NCBI GenBank assembly: GCA_963648895.1
Contig: CAVJGK010000020.1
Location: 1-16,395, forward strand
Source of the DNA: UBA3210 sp963648895
Lineage (GTDB): Bacteria > Bacillota_I > Bacilli_A > RFN20 > CAG-449
Length of the DNA: 16,395 nucleotides
Direction: 5' to 3'
The notes under the pieces were generated by a model that saw only the letters and a list, made by a program, of their open reading frames with translations, did no database searches and was not told the DNA's origin. A program made the translations under genes and the position numbers. This document shows, in pieces, positions 7,328 to 13,414 of this stretch. Every line of letters begins with the position of its first letter. Within the stretch, counting starts at the first letter, position 1.

Positions 7328-9088
7328 ATGAACGAATGGAATTTAAAAAATATTTATCCAAGTGAAGAAGCTTGGGAACAAGATTATCAATCAATCAAAG
7401 AAAGAATCCAACATTTAGGTGATTTCAAAGGAAAATTAAACGAAGAAAAAACTTTAGAAGAATTCTTCTTATTCCAAGATGAATTAGAAAAATCATTTGA
7501 AAAGTTTTATTCATTTATCGCGATGAGTTACGATAAAGACCAAAAAAATTTATCTACTCAAGCTCGCATTATGAAGGCTAGATCATTATTCCCTGATTTT
7601 GGTGCAGCAACTGCCTATATCAACACAGAATTATTACAAAAACCTTATTCATTCTATGAAGAACTTGCTTCACACAATAAGGTAATTAAAGAACATTTAT
7701 TCTCAATCAAACAAACATTTGATTCTAAAAAATATGTCTTATTACCAAATGAAGAAAAAATCATCTCTGATTATTCAATGGTTACTTCTTCTTTTGCAAG
7801 ATTATATTCAATGCTCCAAAATAGTGATTTCACTCCTATTGAAGTAACTTTATCAACTAATGAAGTAGTCAAAGTATCTCCAAATACTTATACAAGTATC
7901 TTAATGAATTGTAATAAACAAGATGATCGTAAGAAAGTATTTGAAGCATTATTTGGCTATTATGATTTACATAAAAACACTCTTTGCTCCATTTATAAAG
8001 GTATTGTTGATTCTGATATTGCAAGAATGAAAGTTAGAAACTATCCTTCTATTTTAGAAAGTGTTTTAGATCATAATAAGATTCCTCAAGAAGTCTATTT
8101 ATCTTTAATCAACACTGTTAAAGAAAATACTGCACCATTACAAAGATATATTAAATTAAGAAAAGAATTCTTTAATTTATCTACATATCATACTTATGAT
8201 CGTTTCTTATCTTTCTCTTCTTCTAATGTCGAATATCCTTATTCAAAAGCTTATGAAGATGTTTTAAAAGCATTAGAACCTATGGGAGAAGATTTCTTAG
8301 CTCATGCAAAAATCGCTTTAGAAGAAGGACATGTTGATGTTTATCCTTCTGAAGGAAAAAGAAGTGGTGCTTATTCAACACAAGTATACGGACATGGACC
8401 TTATATTTTATTAAACCACACCAATACTTTAGATTCAGCATTTACTCTCGCTCATGAATGTGGCCATTCTATCCACACTCTTTATTCCAATGAAAATCAA
8501 CCATATGCGACTAAAGATTATACAATCTTTGTCGCTGAAATTGCTTCAACATTTAATGAACAAGTATTCTTAGATTATTTAATGAAAAACTCTAATGATA
8601 AAGAATTAAAAATCCAAGCATTAGAACAACAAATTGATGGAATTGTTTCAACCTTCTATCGTCAAACATTATTCGCAGATTTTGAATATCAAGCACATAT
8701 GTTAGTTTTAGAAAATAAACCATTCACTTATGAATCATTAAATAACATCATGGCAGATTTATACAAAAAATATTATGGTATTGACTTAGATGAAGAGCCA
8801 TTAAAGAAAATGGTTTGGGCATATATCCCACATATGTATAATACACCATTCTATGTCTATCAATATGCAACATGCTTCTCTGCATCTATGAAGATTTATC
8901 AAGATGTTAAAAATAATGTTCCAGGAGCATTTGATAAATACATCTCCATGTTAAAAATGGGTGGATGCAATTATCCTGTTGAAATCGTTAAAGCAGGCGG
9001 TGTCGATTTAACCACAAAAGAGCCATTCTTAGCTGTTTGTAATAAATTAGATGAATTACTCAACGAATTTGAAAAACTCGTAAAATAA
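7328..9088 (+). CDS. pepF: Oligoendopeptidase F, M3-family zinc metallopeptidase
   Basis: This 586-residue cytoplasmic enzyme (family length about 600) cleaves short peptides. The zinc-binding motif HECGH is at 376-380 within FTLAHECGHSIHTL, with the likely third zinc ligand Glu404 in VAEIASTFNE, both diagnostic of M3B peptidases. The N-terminal helical part (about 1-190) begins WNLKNIYPSEEAWEQD, typical of PepF. YGIDLDEEP and the Tyr-rich stretch FYVYQYATCFSAS (about 513-525) match the substrate-closing region of the family. AAAGGA precedes the ATG. It stands alone between its own promoter and a terminator. By family knowledge it recycles peptides from protein turnover or uptake; no secretion signal is seen. 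Confidence 0.95.
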   Translation: MNEWNLKNIYPSEEAWEQDYQSIKERIQHLGDFKGKLNEEKTLEEFFLFQDELEKSFEKFYSFIAMSYDKDQKNLSTQARIMKARSLFPDFGAATAYINTELLQKPYSFYEELASHNKVIKEHLFSIKQTFDSKKYVLLPNEEKIISDYSMVTSSFARLYSMLQNSDFTPIEVTLSTNEVVKVSPNTYTSILMNCNKQDDRKKVFEALFGYYDLHKNTLCSIYKGIVDSDIARMKVRNYPSILESVLDHNKIPQEVYLSLINTVKENTAPLQRYIKLRKEFFNLSTYHTYDRFLSFSSSNVEYPYSKAYEDVLKALEPMGEDFLAHAKIALEEGHVDVYPSEGKRSGAYSTQVYGHGPYILLNHTNTLDSAFTLAHECGHSIHTLYSNENQPYATKDYTIFVAEIASTFNEQVFLDYLMKNSNDKELKIQALEQQIDGIVSTFYRQTLFADFEYQAHMLVLENKPFTYESLNNIMADLYKKYYGIDLDEEPLKKMVWAYIPHMYNTPFYVYQYATCFSASMKIYQDVKNNVPGAFDKYISMLKMGGCNYPVEIVKAGGVDLTTKEPFLAVCNKLDELLNEFEKLVK

Positions 9089-9093
9089 GGCTT

Positions 9094-9136
9094 AAAAAAG
9101 CACTTTGGAGATATATTTCCAAAGTGCTTTTATTTT
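9094..9136. terminator. Bidirectional terminator between pepF and the DUF6198 gene
   Basis: A 14-bp stem, AAAAGCACTTTGGA (9096-9109) with its complement (9118-9131), encloses an 8-base loop. The + strand side ends in TTTTATTTT, and the A-run 9094-9099 gives a T-tract on the - strand. It therefore serves both converging genes. Confidence 0.93.
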
Positions 9137-9830
9137 AATCATCAAACTTACTAGCAAGTTTACCTCTATGAGGGATATATTTAAAAAATCGATCTAATAA
9201 ATTAGAAAAGAAAGTAATTAATATTGAATTAGCCACCGTGGCGATTAATGTACCAATTCCTACTCCACATAAAGGAAGACCAAAGGCATATCCCATAATA
9301 ATACCAAGGGCTAAAAAGCAAATATCAAAGCCTAATTTAAAATAGAAATATTTAATATTAAACTTTCTAGAAACGTATTTAGCGAATAAATCATATACTT
9401 GAGGATGGAAATAAGATTTCATTAATAATGCGACAGAAAAGCCTGTAAGAATAGTGCCTACGCTAAAGAAGATAATTCTTAAATATAAAGGTAAATAAGC
9501 AAAATCAGTCATATTAGGATTTAATATTGGTATTAATCTAAATAGATCTAAACATGCTCCATATAATAAGCAAGTAACAAAGCTCCATAAATAATGAAGT
9601 TTAATTTTTCTCATTACTATACAAAAGATAACTAGCAATATGGCTTGAATGACATATTCACCTTGTCCAAAAGATAGCCAAGATATTTTTTGGCTCAAAA
9701 CATAAGCAGGTAAAACAATCATCGATAAGCCAAAATCACTCGCGGTTACAATCGCGACTGACAAAGCAAGAAGAATAACACCTAATACATACGCTATTTC
9801 TTGAAATAATGTTAGTTTTTTCTTTTCCAT
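9135..9830 (-). CDS. YczE/YyaS-type (DUF6198) integral membrane protein
   Basis: A 231-residue protein with five or six membrane segments. It starts with ALSVAIVTASDFGLSMIVLPAY (about residues 22-43), the conserved ASDFGLSM patch of the YczE/YyaS (DUF6198) group. FGQGEYVIQAILLVIFC (about 54-70) and a later glycine-rich helix (GLPLCGVGIGTLIATVANS, about 184-202) follow. The C-terminus is basic and cytoplasmic. No transported substrate or enzymatic role is established for this family, and the neighbours do not suggest one. AAAGGA precedes the ATG. It has its own promoter and is monocistronic. Confidence 0.75.
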   Translation of the reverse strand: MEKKKLTLFQEIAYVLGVILLALSVAIVTASDFGLSMIVLPAYVLSQKISWLSFGQGEYVIQAILLVIFCIVMRKIKLHYLWSFVTCLLYGACLDLFRLIPILNPNMTDFAYLPLYLRIIFFSVGTILTGFSVALLMKSYFHPQVYDLFAKYVSRKFNIKYFYFKLGFDICFLALGIIMGYAFGLPLCGVGIGTLIATVANSILITFFSNLLDRFFKYIPHRGKLASKFDD

Positions 9831-9853
9831 AGTAAGTTCCTTTTAACATTGAT

Positions 9854-9881
9854 ATTATAAACTATCTAGTAAAAATATCAA
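9854..9881 (-). promoter_or_regulatory. Promoter of the DUF6198 membrane protein gene
   Basis: Read on the - strand, TTGATA (9881-9876), a 16-base spacer and a perfect TATAAT (9859-9854) lie just downstream of the previous gene's terminator. The start codon is at 9830, giving a leader of roughly 17 bases. Confidence 0.7.
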
Positions 9882-9883
9882 GG

Positions 9884-9916
9884 CAAAGAAAAAGCACTAG
9901 GTTATCCCTAATGCTT
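9884..9916 (-). terminator. Terminator of the DUF1508 membrane protein gene
   Basis: On the - strand AAGCATTAGG (9916-9907), a GATAA loop and CCTAGTGCTT (9901-9892) pair over 10 positions with one G-U. TTTCTTT follows. The mismatch would be C-A on the other strand, so it works in the - direction only. Confidence 0.85.
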
Positions 9917-9922
9917 AAATAA

Positions 9923-11128
9923 TTAATCTTCTACTAATGTAGCAAGTTTAGCTAAACGTTTGATTGCTTCAACTACTGAAATAACAGCTTGTTTAGAATC
10001 ATATACTTCGCCAGCTAAAACTAAACGGTTTTGTTTGTTGTAGAGTTTGAATTGGAATTTATCATTTTTATCTTTGAATACATAGAATGAACCTTCGTAA
10101 ACGACTGTTCTAAATTTTTCTAATGCTTCTTTACATGAAGCTTTTGATTGATAAACTAATGATGTAGCAATAACTCTCTTATTTGCAGCGACTAATTGAT
10201 AGACAAATCCATCGCCTTCTTCTTTGATGACGTATGTACCTGTATTTTCTTGTTCAATTTCGAATTCAACTTTTTCAACTTGTTCATGATCTGTATCAAC
10301 TGTATCATCAACAACAATGTTTTCGCTTAATGCCCAACGTTTGTAAGATTCAATTGCGTTAGTTGCGCTAGCTTTAGTTGAATAGTTTGCAGATGTAGCT
10401 AAACATCTACCTTGACGTGTCATAACTCTGAATGAGAATAAACCATGTTTATCTTCAACAACATCACAATGTGATAATTCAAGATTTTTCTTTAATGTTT
10501 CAATACCTGTTCTTACAGCTTTTTCAGATGTATAAGGTTCAGAAACAATAATAACTTCACCATTAGATGCTTTTAAATTATAACGATAGTTAGGACCTTC
10601 TGAAACGATGACATATTTACCTTTTACAGTATGTTCTTTTTCTTCATCTTCATCATAAGATTCTTTTTCATCTGCTTTGATTGCTGGTGTTGTTTCTTCT
10701 TCAGTTGCAGTTTCTTCTTCAGCAGGTGTTTCTTCTGCTTTTTCTTCTTCAACTGTTTCTTCTGCTTCTTCAGTTGTTTCTTCAGTAGTTTCTTCAACAA
10801 CTTCTTCTGTTGTTTCTTCTGCTACTGGTTCTTCAGATTCTTCTGCTTCTTCAGCAGGTGTTTCTTCAGTTGTAACTTCTTCAGCAACTTCTTCAACTGC
10901 AGGTGTTTCTTCTACTTCTTCAGTTGTTTCTTCAACTGCTTCTTCTTTAACTTCTTCTACTGGTGCAGGTGTTTCTTCTTTTTTACTTGCTTCATAAGCT
11001 TTTGTTTTCTTTTTAGCAATTAAACAAAGAATAATTAATAATACTAAGAATGCTCCAGCACATCCAAAGAATAATCCAATGAATTTACCAGATACAGCGT
11101 TCGCTAATAAATTGACATTATATTGCAT
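9923..11128 (-). CDS. Membrane-anchored protein with acidic linker and four DUF1508 (YegP-like) units
   Basis: A 401-residue protein of unknown function. One membrane segment (about 16-38) is followed by KKKTK, so by the positive-inside rule the long C-terminal part faces the cytoplasm. Residues about 51-165 are a low-complexity Glu/Thr/Pro/Ala linker built of irregular ETTEE and ETPAEE steps. Four similar ~46-residue units follow, at about 170-215, 221-266, 297-342 and 347-392. Each has a YVI/FYVF-like strand, a YRYNLKASNG-type turn and a YxSKAS-type helix start, the pattern of DUF1508/YegP domains, arranged as two pairs split by an acidic spacer. The start is the ATG at 11128, since GGAGG stands 7 bases before it; the TTG 15 bases upstream lies before that site. 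It is monocistronic. Confidence 0.82.
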   Translation of the reverse strand: MQYNVNLLANAVSGKFIGLFFGCAGAFLVLLIILCLIAKKKTKAYEASKKEETPAPVEEVKEEAVEETTEEVEETPAVEEVAEEVTTEETPAEEAEESEEPVAEETTEEVVEETTEETTEEAEETVEEEKAEETPAEEETATEEETTPAIKADEKESYDEDEEKEHTVKGKYVIVSEGPNYRYNLKASNGEVIIVSEPYTSEKAVRTGIETLKKNLELSHCDVVEDKHGLFSFRVMTRQGRCLATSANYSTKASATNAIESYKRWALSENIVVDDTVDTDHEQVEKVEFEIEQENTGTYVIKEEGDGFVYQLVAANKRVIATSLVYQSKASCKEALEKFRTVVYEGSFYVFKDKNDKFQFKLYNKQNRLVLAGEVYDSKQAVISVVEAIKRLAKLATLVED

Positions 11129-11159
11129 AAATCTTCCTCCCAAATTTAATATCTATCTT

Positions 11160-11189
11160 ATTTTACAACACTTTTGTTAAATCTTTAAA
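11160..11189 (-). promoter_or_regulatory. Weak candidate promoter of the DUF1508 protein gene
   Basis: On the - strand TTTAAA (11189-11184), an 18-base spacer and TAAAAT (11165-11160) lie about 32 bases before the start codon. The -35 is poor and the region is very AT-rich, so this is only a best guess. Confidence 0.3.
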
Positions 11190-11230
11190 GTAGATAATTA
11201 AATTTTTATTTATTTAGATAAATAATATCG

Positions 11231-11254
11231 GTTAAAAGAACACTCACTTTTAAC
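11231..11254. repeat. Small perfect inverted repeat in the gap before tRNA-Thr
   Basis: GTTAAAAG (11231-11238) and CTTTTAAC (11247-11254) are exact complements separated by 8 bases. On the + strand T-rich sequence follows (AATTTTTCACTTTTTTT), like a terminator, but no + strand gene lies upstream. It may be a regulatory dyad for the divergent transcription units or a remnant. Otherwise the 11144-11291 gap shows nothing recognisable. Confidence 0.35.
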
Positions 11255-11291
11255 AATTTTTCACTTTTTTTGCAAAATTTAAAAAAAATTG

Positions 11292-11319
11292 TTGCAATGT
11301 CATTTATTTGTGCTATAAT
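11292..11319 (+). promoter_or_regulatory. Strong promoter of tRNA-Thr
   Basis: TTGCAA (11292-11297), a 16-base spacer and TATAAT (11314-11319) with an extended TGC element. The predicted start, near 11326, is about 14 bases before the tRNA. Confidence 0.85.
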
Positions 11320-11339
11320 CTTACTTGCTTGAAGCAAAT

Positions 11340-11415
11340 GCCGACCTAGCTCAATTGGCAGAGCAACTGATTTGTAATCAGTAGGTTGCTGGTTCGATTC
11401 CGGTGGTCGGCACCA
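11340..11415 (+). tRNA. tRNA-Thr (anticodon TGT)
   Basis: Acceptor stem GCCGACC (11340-11346) pairs with GGTCGGC (11405-11411), followed by discriminator A and an encoded CCA. The D-arm is GCTC/GAGC. The anticodon stem ACTGA/TCAGT encloses TTTGTAA with anticodon TGT at 11373-11375. The T-loop is TTCGATT. It decodes ACA and, with wobble modification, other Thr codons. Confidence 0.98.
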
Positions 11416-11428
11416 TTTAAGTAAAATT

Positions 11429-11458
11429 AAAGCTTTGATTAATTTCAAAGCTTTTTTT
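11429..11458 (+). terminator. Terminator of the tRNA-Thr transcript
   Basis: AAAGCTTTGA (11429-11438) pairs perfectly with TCAAAGCTTT (11445-11454) over a 6-base loop, and seven T residues run through 11452-11458. It lies only 20 bases before the next start codon. Confidence 0.88.
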
Positions 11459-11478
11459 GTTATTAGGAGTAACTAAAT

Positions 11479-12069
11479 ATGAATAAAATAGAAAGAATTC
11501 AAGAAAATAAAGGATATATTAGTAGACATTGCAAAGAACTATCTTCTGCCCAAATTAAAGCTAAAACATTATGTCAAAAATATAATATGAGTATGCCTGA
11601 TGAAACTAACTTAAGAGAAGAAATTCTTTTTTCACTTCTAGGCACATATCATCCATGTGGAATTGAACCTTCCTTCCATTGTGATTATGGATTTAATATC
11701 CATCTACAAGGGTTTTGTTTATTAAACTATAACTGCGTAATCCTAGACACTTCTCCAGTCAATATTGGTAATATGGTCTTTATTGCTCCTAACTGCGTTA
11801 TTGCTTGTTCTGGACATGCAATTGATCCAGTCCAAAGAGGAGAAGGCATTGGAACTTCTAAACCTATTACTATTAAAGATAATGTTTGGATTGGTGCTTC
11901 TTCTACAGTAATAGGAGGAGTCACTATTGGAGAAAATTCTATTATCGCGGCAGGAAGTGTCGTGACTAAAGATATCCCTGCAAATGTTATTGCAGGAGGA
12001 GTACCTTGTAAAGTCATTAGACCAATTACAGAAAATGATAAAGTTGATCCTTCGGTCATAGAATTCTAG
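11479..12069 (+). CDS. Maltose/galactoside O-acetyltransferase-type hexapeptide acyltransferase
   Basis: A 196-residue left-handed beta-helix acetyltransferase that would move an acetyl group from acetyl-CoA to a sugar hydroxyl. The N-terminal ~50 residues form the helical cap of the maltose acetyltransferase group. The turns of the helix are visible from YGFNIHLQGFCLLNYNCVIL (about 70-89) to VWIGASSTVIGGVTIGENS (about 136-154) and GSVVTKDIPANVIAGGVPCKVIR. His113 in CSGHAID matches the catalytic His of the family. The real acceptor is unknown; such enzymes are often detoxifying or act on envelope sugars. TTAGGAG precedes the ATG. It follows the tRNA-Thr terminator so closely that no separate promoter fits well in the gap. 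Confidence 0.9.
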   Translation: MNKIERIQENKGYISRHCKELSSAQIKAKTLCQKYNMSMPDETNLREEILFSLLGTYHPCGIEPSFHCDYGFNIHLQGFCLLNYNCVILDTSPVNIGNMVFIAPNCVIACSGHAIDPVQRGEGIGTSKPITIKDNVWIGASSTVIGGVTIGENSIIAAGSVVTKDIPANVIAGGVPCKVIRPITENDKVDPSVIEF

Positions 12070-12096
12070 TTAAAAAAGTTAAACAATGTAAAAAAG

Positions 12097-12133
12097 CGGT
12101 AATTTTTCACAAATTATCGATTTTTTTATTTTA
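12097..12133 (+). terminator. Terminator of the acetyltransferase gene
   Basis: CGGTAATTT (12097-12105) pairs with AAATTATCG (12111-12119), with one G-U pair, over a 5-base loop. ATTTTTTTATTTTA follows. On the opposite strand the pair becomes A-C, but a run of A at 12090-12095 could still give weak termination there. Confidence 0.8.
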
Positions 12134-12197
12134 TTTTAATTTTTATAAGTTAAAATAATATCTACAATTAGTACAAAAGATTAATGAGGTGATATTT

Positions 12198-12413
12198 ATG
12201 CGATCAAAAGCACATTGTGTTTTAAAATTATACGACTATTTAATTCAAGACAAAGATGTTATTATGCAAGAATTTATGAATGAATATAATATTTCTTCTC
12301 GTACGTTTAGAAGATATATTTGTGAAATCAATCAATATTTAATTTCTGTCTCCATAAGTAAAAAAGCTTATTTTAATAAAGAAAGAAATTCTTATATATT
12401 AAAAGATATTTAA
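12198..12413 (+). CDS. Small HTH (DeoR/HTH_11-like) DNA-binding protein
   Basis: A 71-residue protein consisting of little more than one winged-helix domain. LKLYDYLIQDKDVIMQEFMN followed by YNISSRTFRRYICEINQYL (about residues 9-46) fits the helix-turn-helix of DeoR/HTH_11 proteins, with SSRTFRRYI as the likely recognition helix, and YFNKERNSYIL resembles the wing. The ligand or PTS-type domain normally fused after such an HTH is absent, so it is either a stand-alone mini-regulator or the surviving front of a larger regulator. GAGGTGA stands before the ATG at 12198; a GTG at 12189 lies within that ribosome site and is less likely. Its stop overlaps the stop of convergent gpsA by 4 bases. Confidence 0.65.
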   Translation: MRSKAHCVLKLYDYLIQDKDVIMQEFMNEYNISSRTFRRYICEINQYLISVSISKKAYFNKERNSYILKDI

Positions 12414-13414
12414 TTTTCTTTCTTTAAATCTCTTTTCATTAATGAATCAATCTCCTCTTTAGGAGATTTTTTTTCGAATAAAACATGATATACACTTGTA
12501 ACAATTGGCATTTCAATATGATATTCTTGGCAAGCTTTATATAAATATGCGCAAGCTTTAACTCCTTCAACAGTCTTAGAATTATTATTTAATACTTCTT
12601 CGGCGTTATTTGCTTGTCCAATAGCATAACCAAAAGAAAAGTTTCTAGATTTAAAAGAAGTACAAGTTAAAAATAAATCACCTATACCAGTCAAACCTAA
12701 ATAAGTATCTTTTTTACCGCCTTTATAAACACCAAATCTTGTCATTTCATGTAAGCCTCTAGTGATTAAAGCTGCTCTTGCATTATCTTGGAAGCCAAGG
12801 CCTGAACAAATACCACTTGCAATAGCGATAACATTTTTTATACATGCTCCATATTGAGCCCCAATTTCATCATCATTGGTATAAACTCTAAAATAAGCAT
12901 TTGAAAACATCTTTTGAACAATTTCTGCATATTTTAAATTAGAACTTACTGCAGAAATTAAAGTAAATTCTTTATTCGCAACTTCTAAAGCAAAAGAAGG
13001 TCCAATTAAAGTGACAACATCTTTATATGAATATCCTTGTAATGCATTTTTAATAGTGTCTGATAAAGGAGAAAAAGTAGTCGCGTCTAATCCCTTAGCC
13101 ACATTAATAATTAAAGTATCACCTTTAGAAAAATCTTTTATTTGTTTACAAACTAAAGTTAATGCTCCACTTGGAACGGCCAAAAGAATTACTTCAGGAT
13201 TGAAGGTAGTTAAAGCCTCTGAAATAGAAGTAGTAGCTTTAATATTCTTATTTAATAAAGTTTCATTGAAGAATTTAGAATTCTTATGGTTTAAATTAAT
13301 ATCATTAATTTCACTTTCATTAACACCATAAATTAATACTTCATGATTATTATCGCTTAAAACATTACCTAGTGCGCTTCCCCAAGCACCACTTCCTAAG
13401 ATTGTTACTTTCAT
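12410..13414 (-). CDS. gpsA: NAD(P)-dependent glycerol-3-phosphate dehydrogenase
   Basis: The enzyme reduces dihydroxyacetone phosphate to sn-glycerol 3-phosphate, the backbone for membrane phospholipids. The 334 residues are full length. The N-terminal Rossmann motif is GSGAWGSALG (7-16), with NVAKGL (104-109) and GPSFA (138-142) in the nucleotide/substrate cleft. The catalytic Lys193 is in GACIKNVIAIASGI. LTGIGDLFLTC (241-251) and SRNFSFG (256-262) complete the family signature. AGGAG lies in the last codons of the upstream VanZ-like gene, whose TGA stop overlaps this ATG (ATGA), so the two are translationally coupled. No terminator is visible directly after gpsA; transcription may run antisense into the small HTH gene. 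Confidence 0.96.
   Translation of the reverse strand: MKVTILGSGAWGSALGNVLSDNNHEVLIYGVNESEINDINLNHKNSKFFNETLLNKNIKATTSISEALTTFNPEVILLAVPSGALTLVCKQIKDFSKGDTLIINVAKGLDATTFSPLSDTIKNALQGYSYKDVVTLIGPSFALEVANKEFTLISAVSSNLKYAEIVQKMFSNAYFRVYTNDDEIGAQYGACIKNVIAIASGICSGLGFQDNARAALITRGLHEMTRFGVYKGGKKDTYLGLTGIGDLFLTCTSFKSRNFSFGYAIGQANNAEEVLNNNSKTVEGVKACAYLYKACQEYHIEMPIVTSVYHVLFEKKSPKEEIDSLMKRDLKKEN
12449..12474 (+). terminator. Terminator of the HTH gene, lying inside gpsA
   Basis: AATCTCCT (12449-12456), a CTTT loop and AGGAGATT (12461-12468) form a perfect 8-bp stem running into a T-tract (12467-12474). It is 35 bases after the HTH stop and sits within the last codons of gpsA on the other strand, so it must also encode the GpsA residues KSPKEEI. 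This is an intrinsic terminator embedded in an opposing coding region. Confidence 0.8.

Noticed and set aside
10690..10990. Repetitive TTCTTC-rich stretch as a CRISPR array or DNA-level minisatellite
   Set aside because: Repeats are irregular, lack fixed spacers and follow the codons of the acidic linker, so the pattern is protein-level low complexity.
10631..11023. Phe/Cys-rich and Ser/Val-rich open frames on the + strand
   Set aside because: They are mirror frames of the Glu/Thr-codon repeats of the DUF1508 membrane protein; composition is an artefact of GAA/ACA codons read in reverse.
11129..11143. TTG start at 11143 for the DUF1508 protein
   Set aside because: The ribosome site GGAGG (11140-11136) lies downstream of that TTG and 7 bases before the ATG at 11128.
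11206..11448. 80-residue open frame on the - strand
   Set aside because: It is the antisense of tRNA-Thr and its terminator; the frame is a by-product of tRNA sequence, with no ribosome site and no family resemblance.
13411..13414. Recoding of TGA as Trp (Mycoplasma code)
   Set aside because: TGA ends the VanZ-like gene in a classical ATGA overlap, and all recognisable Trp positions in the window use TGG.
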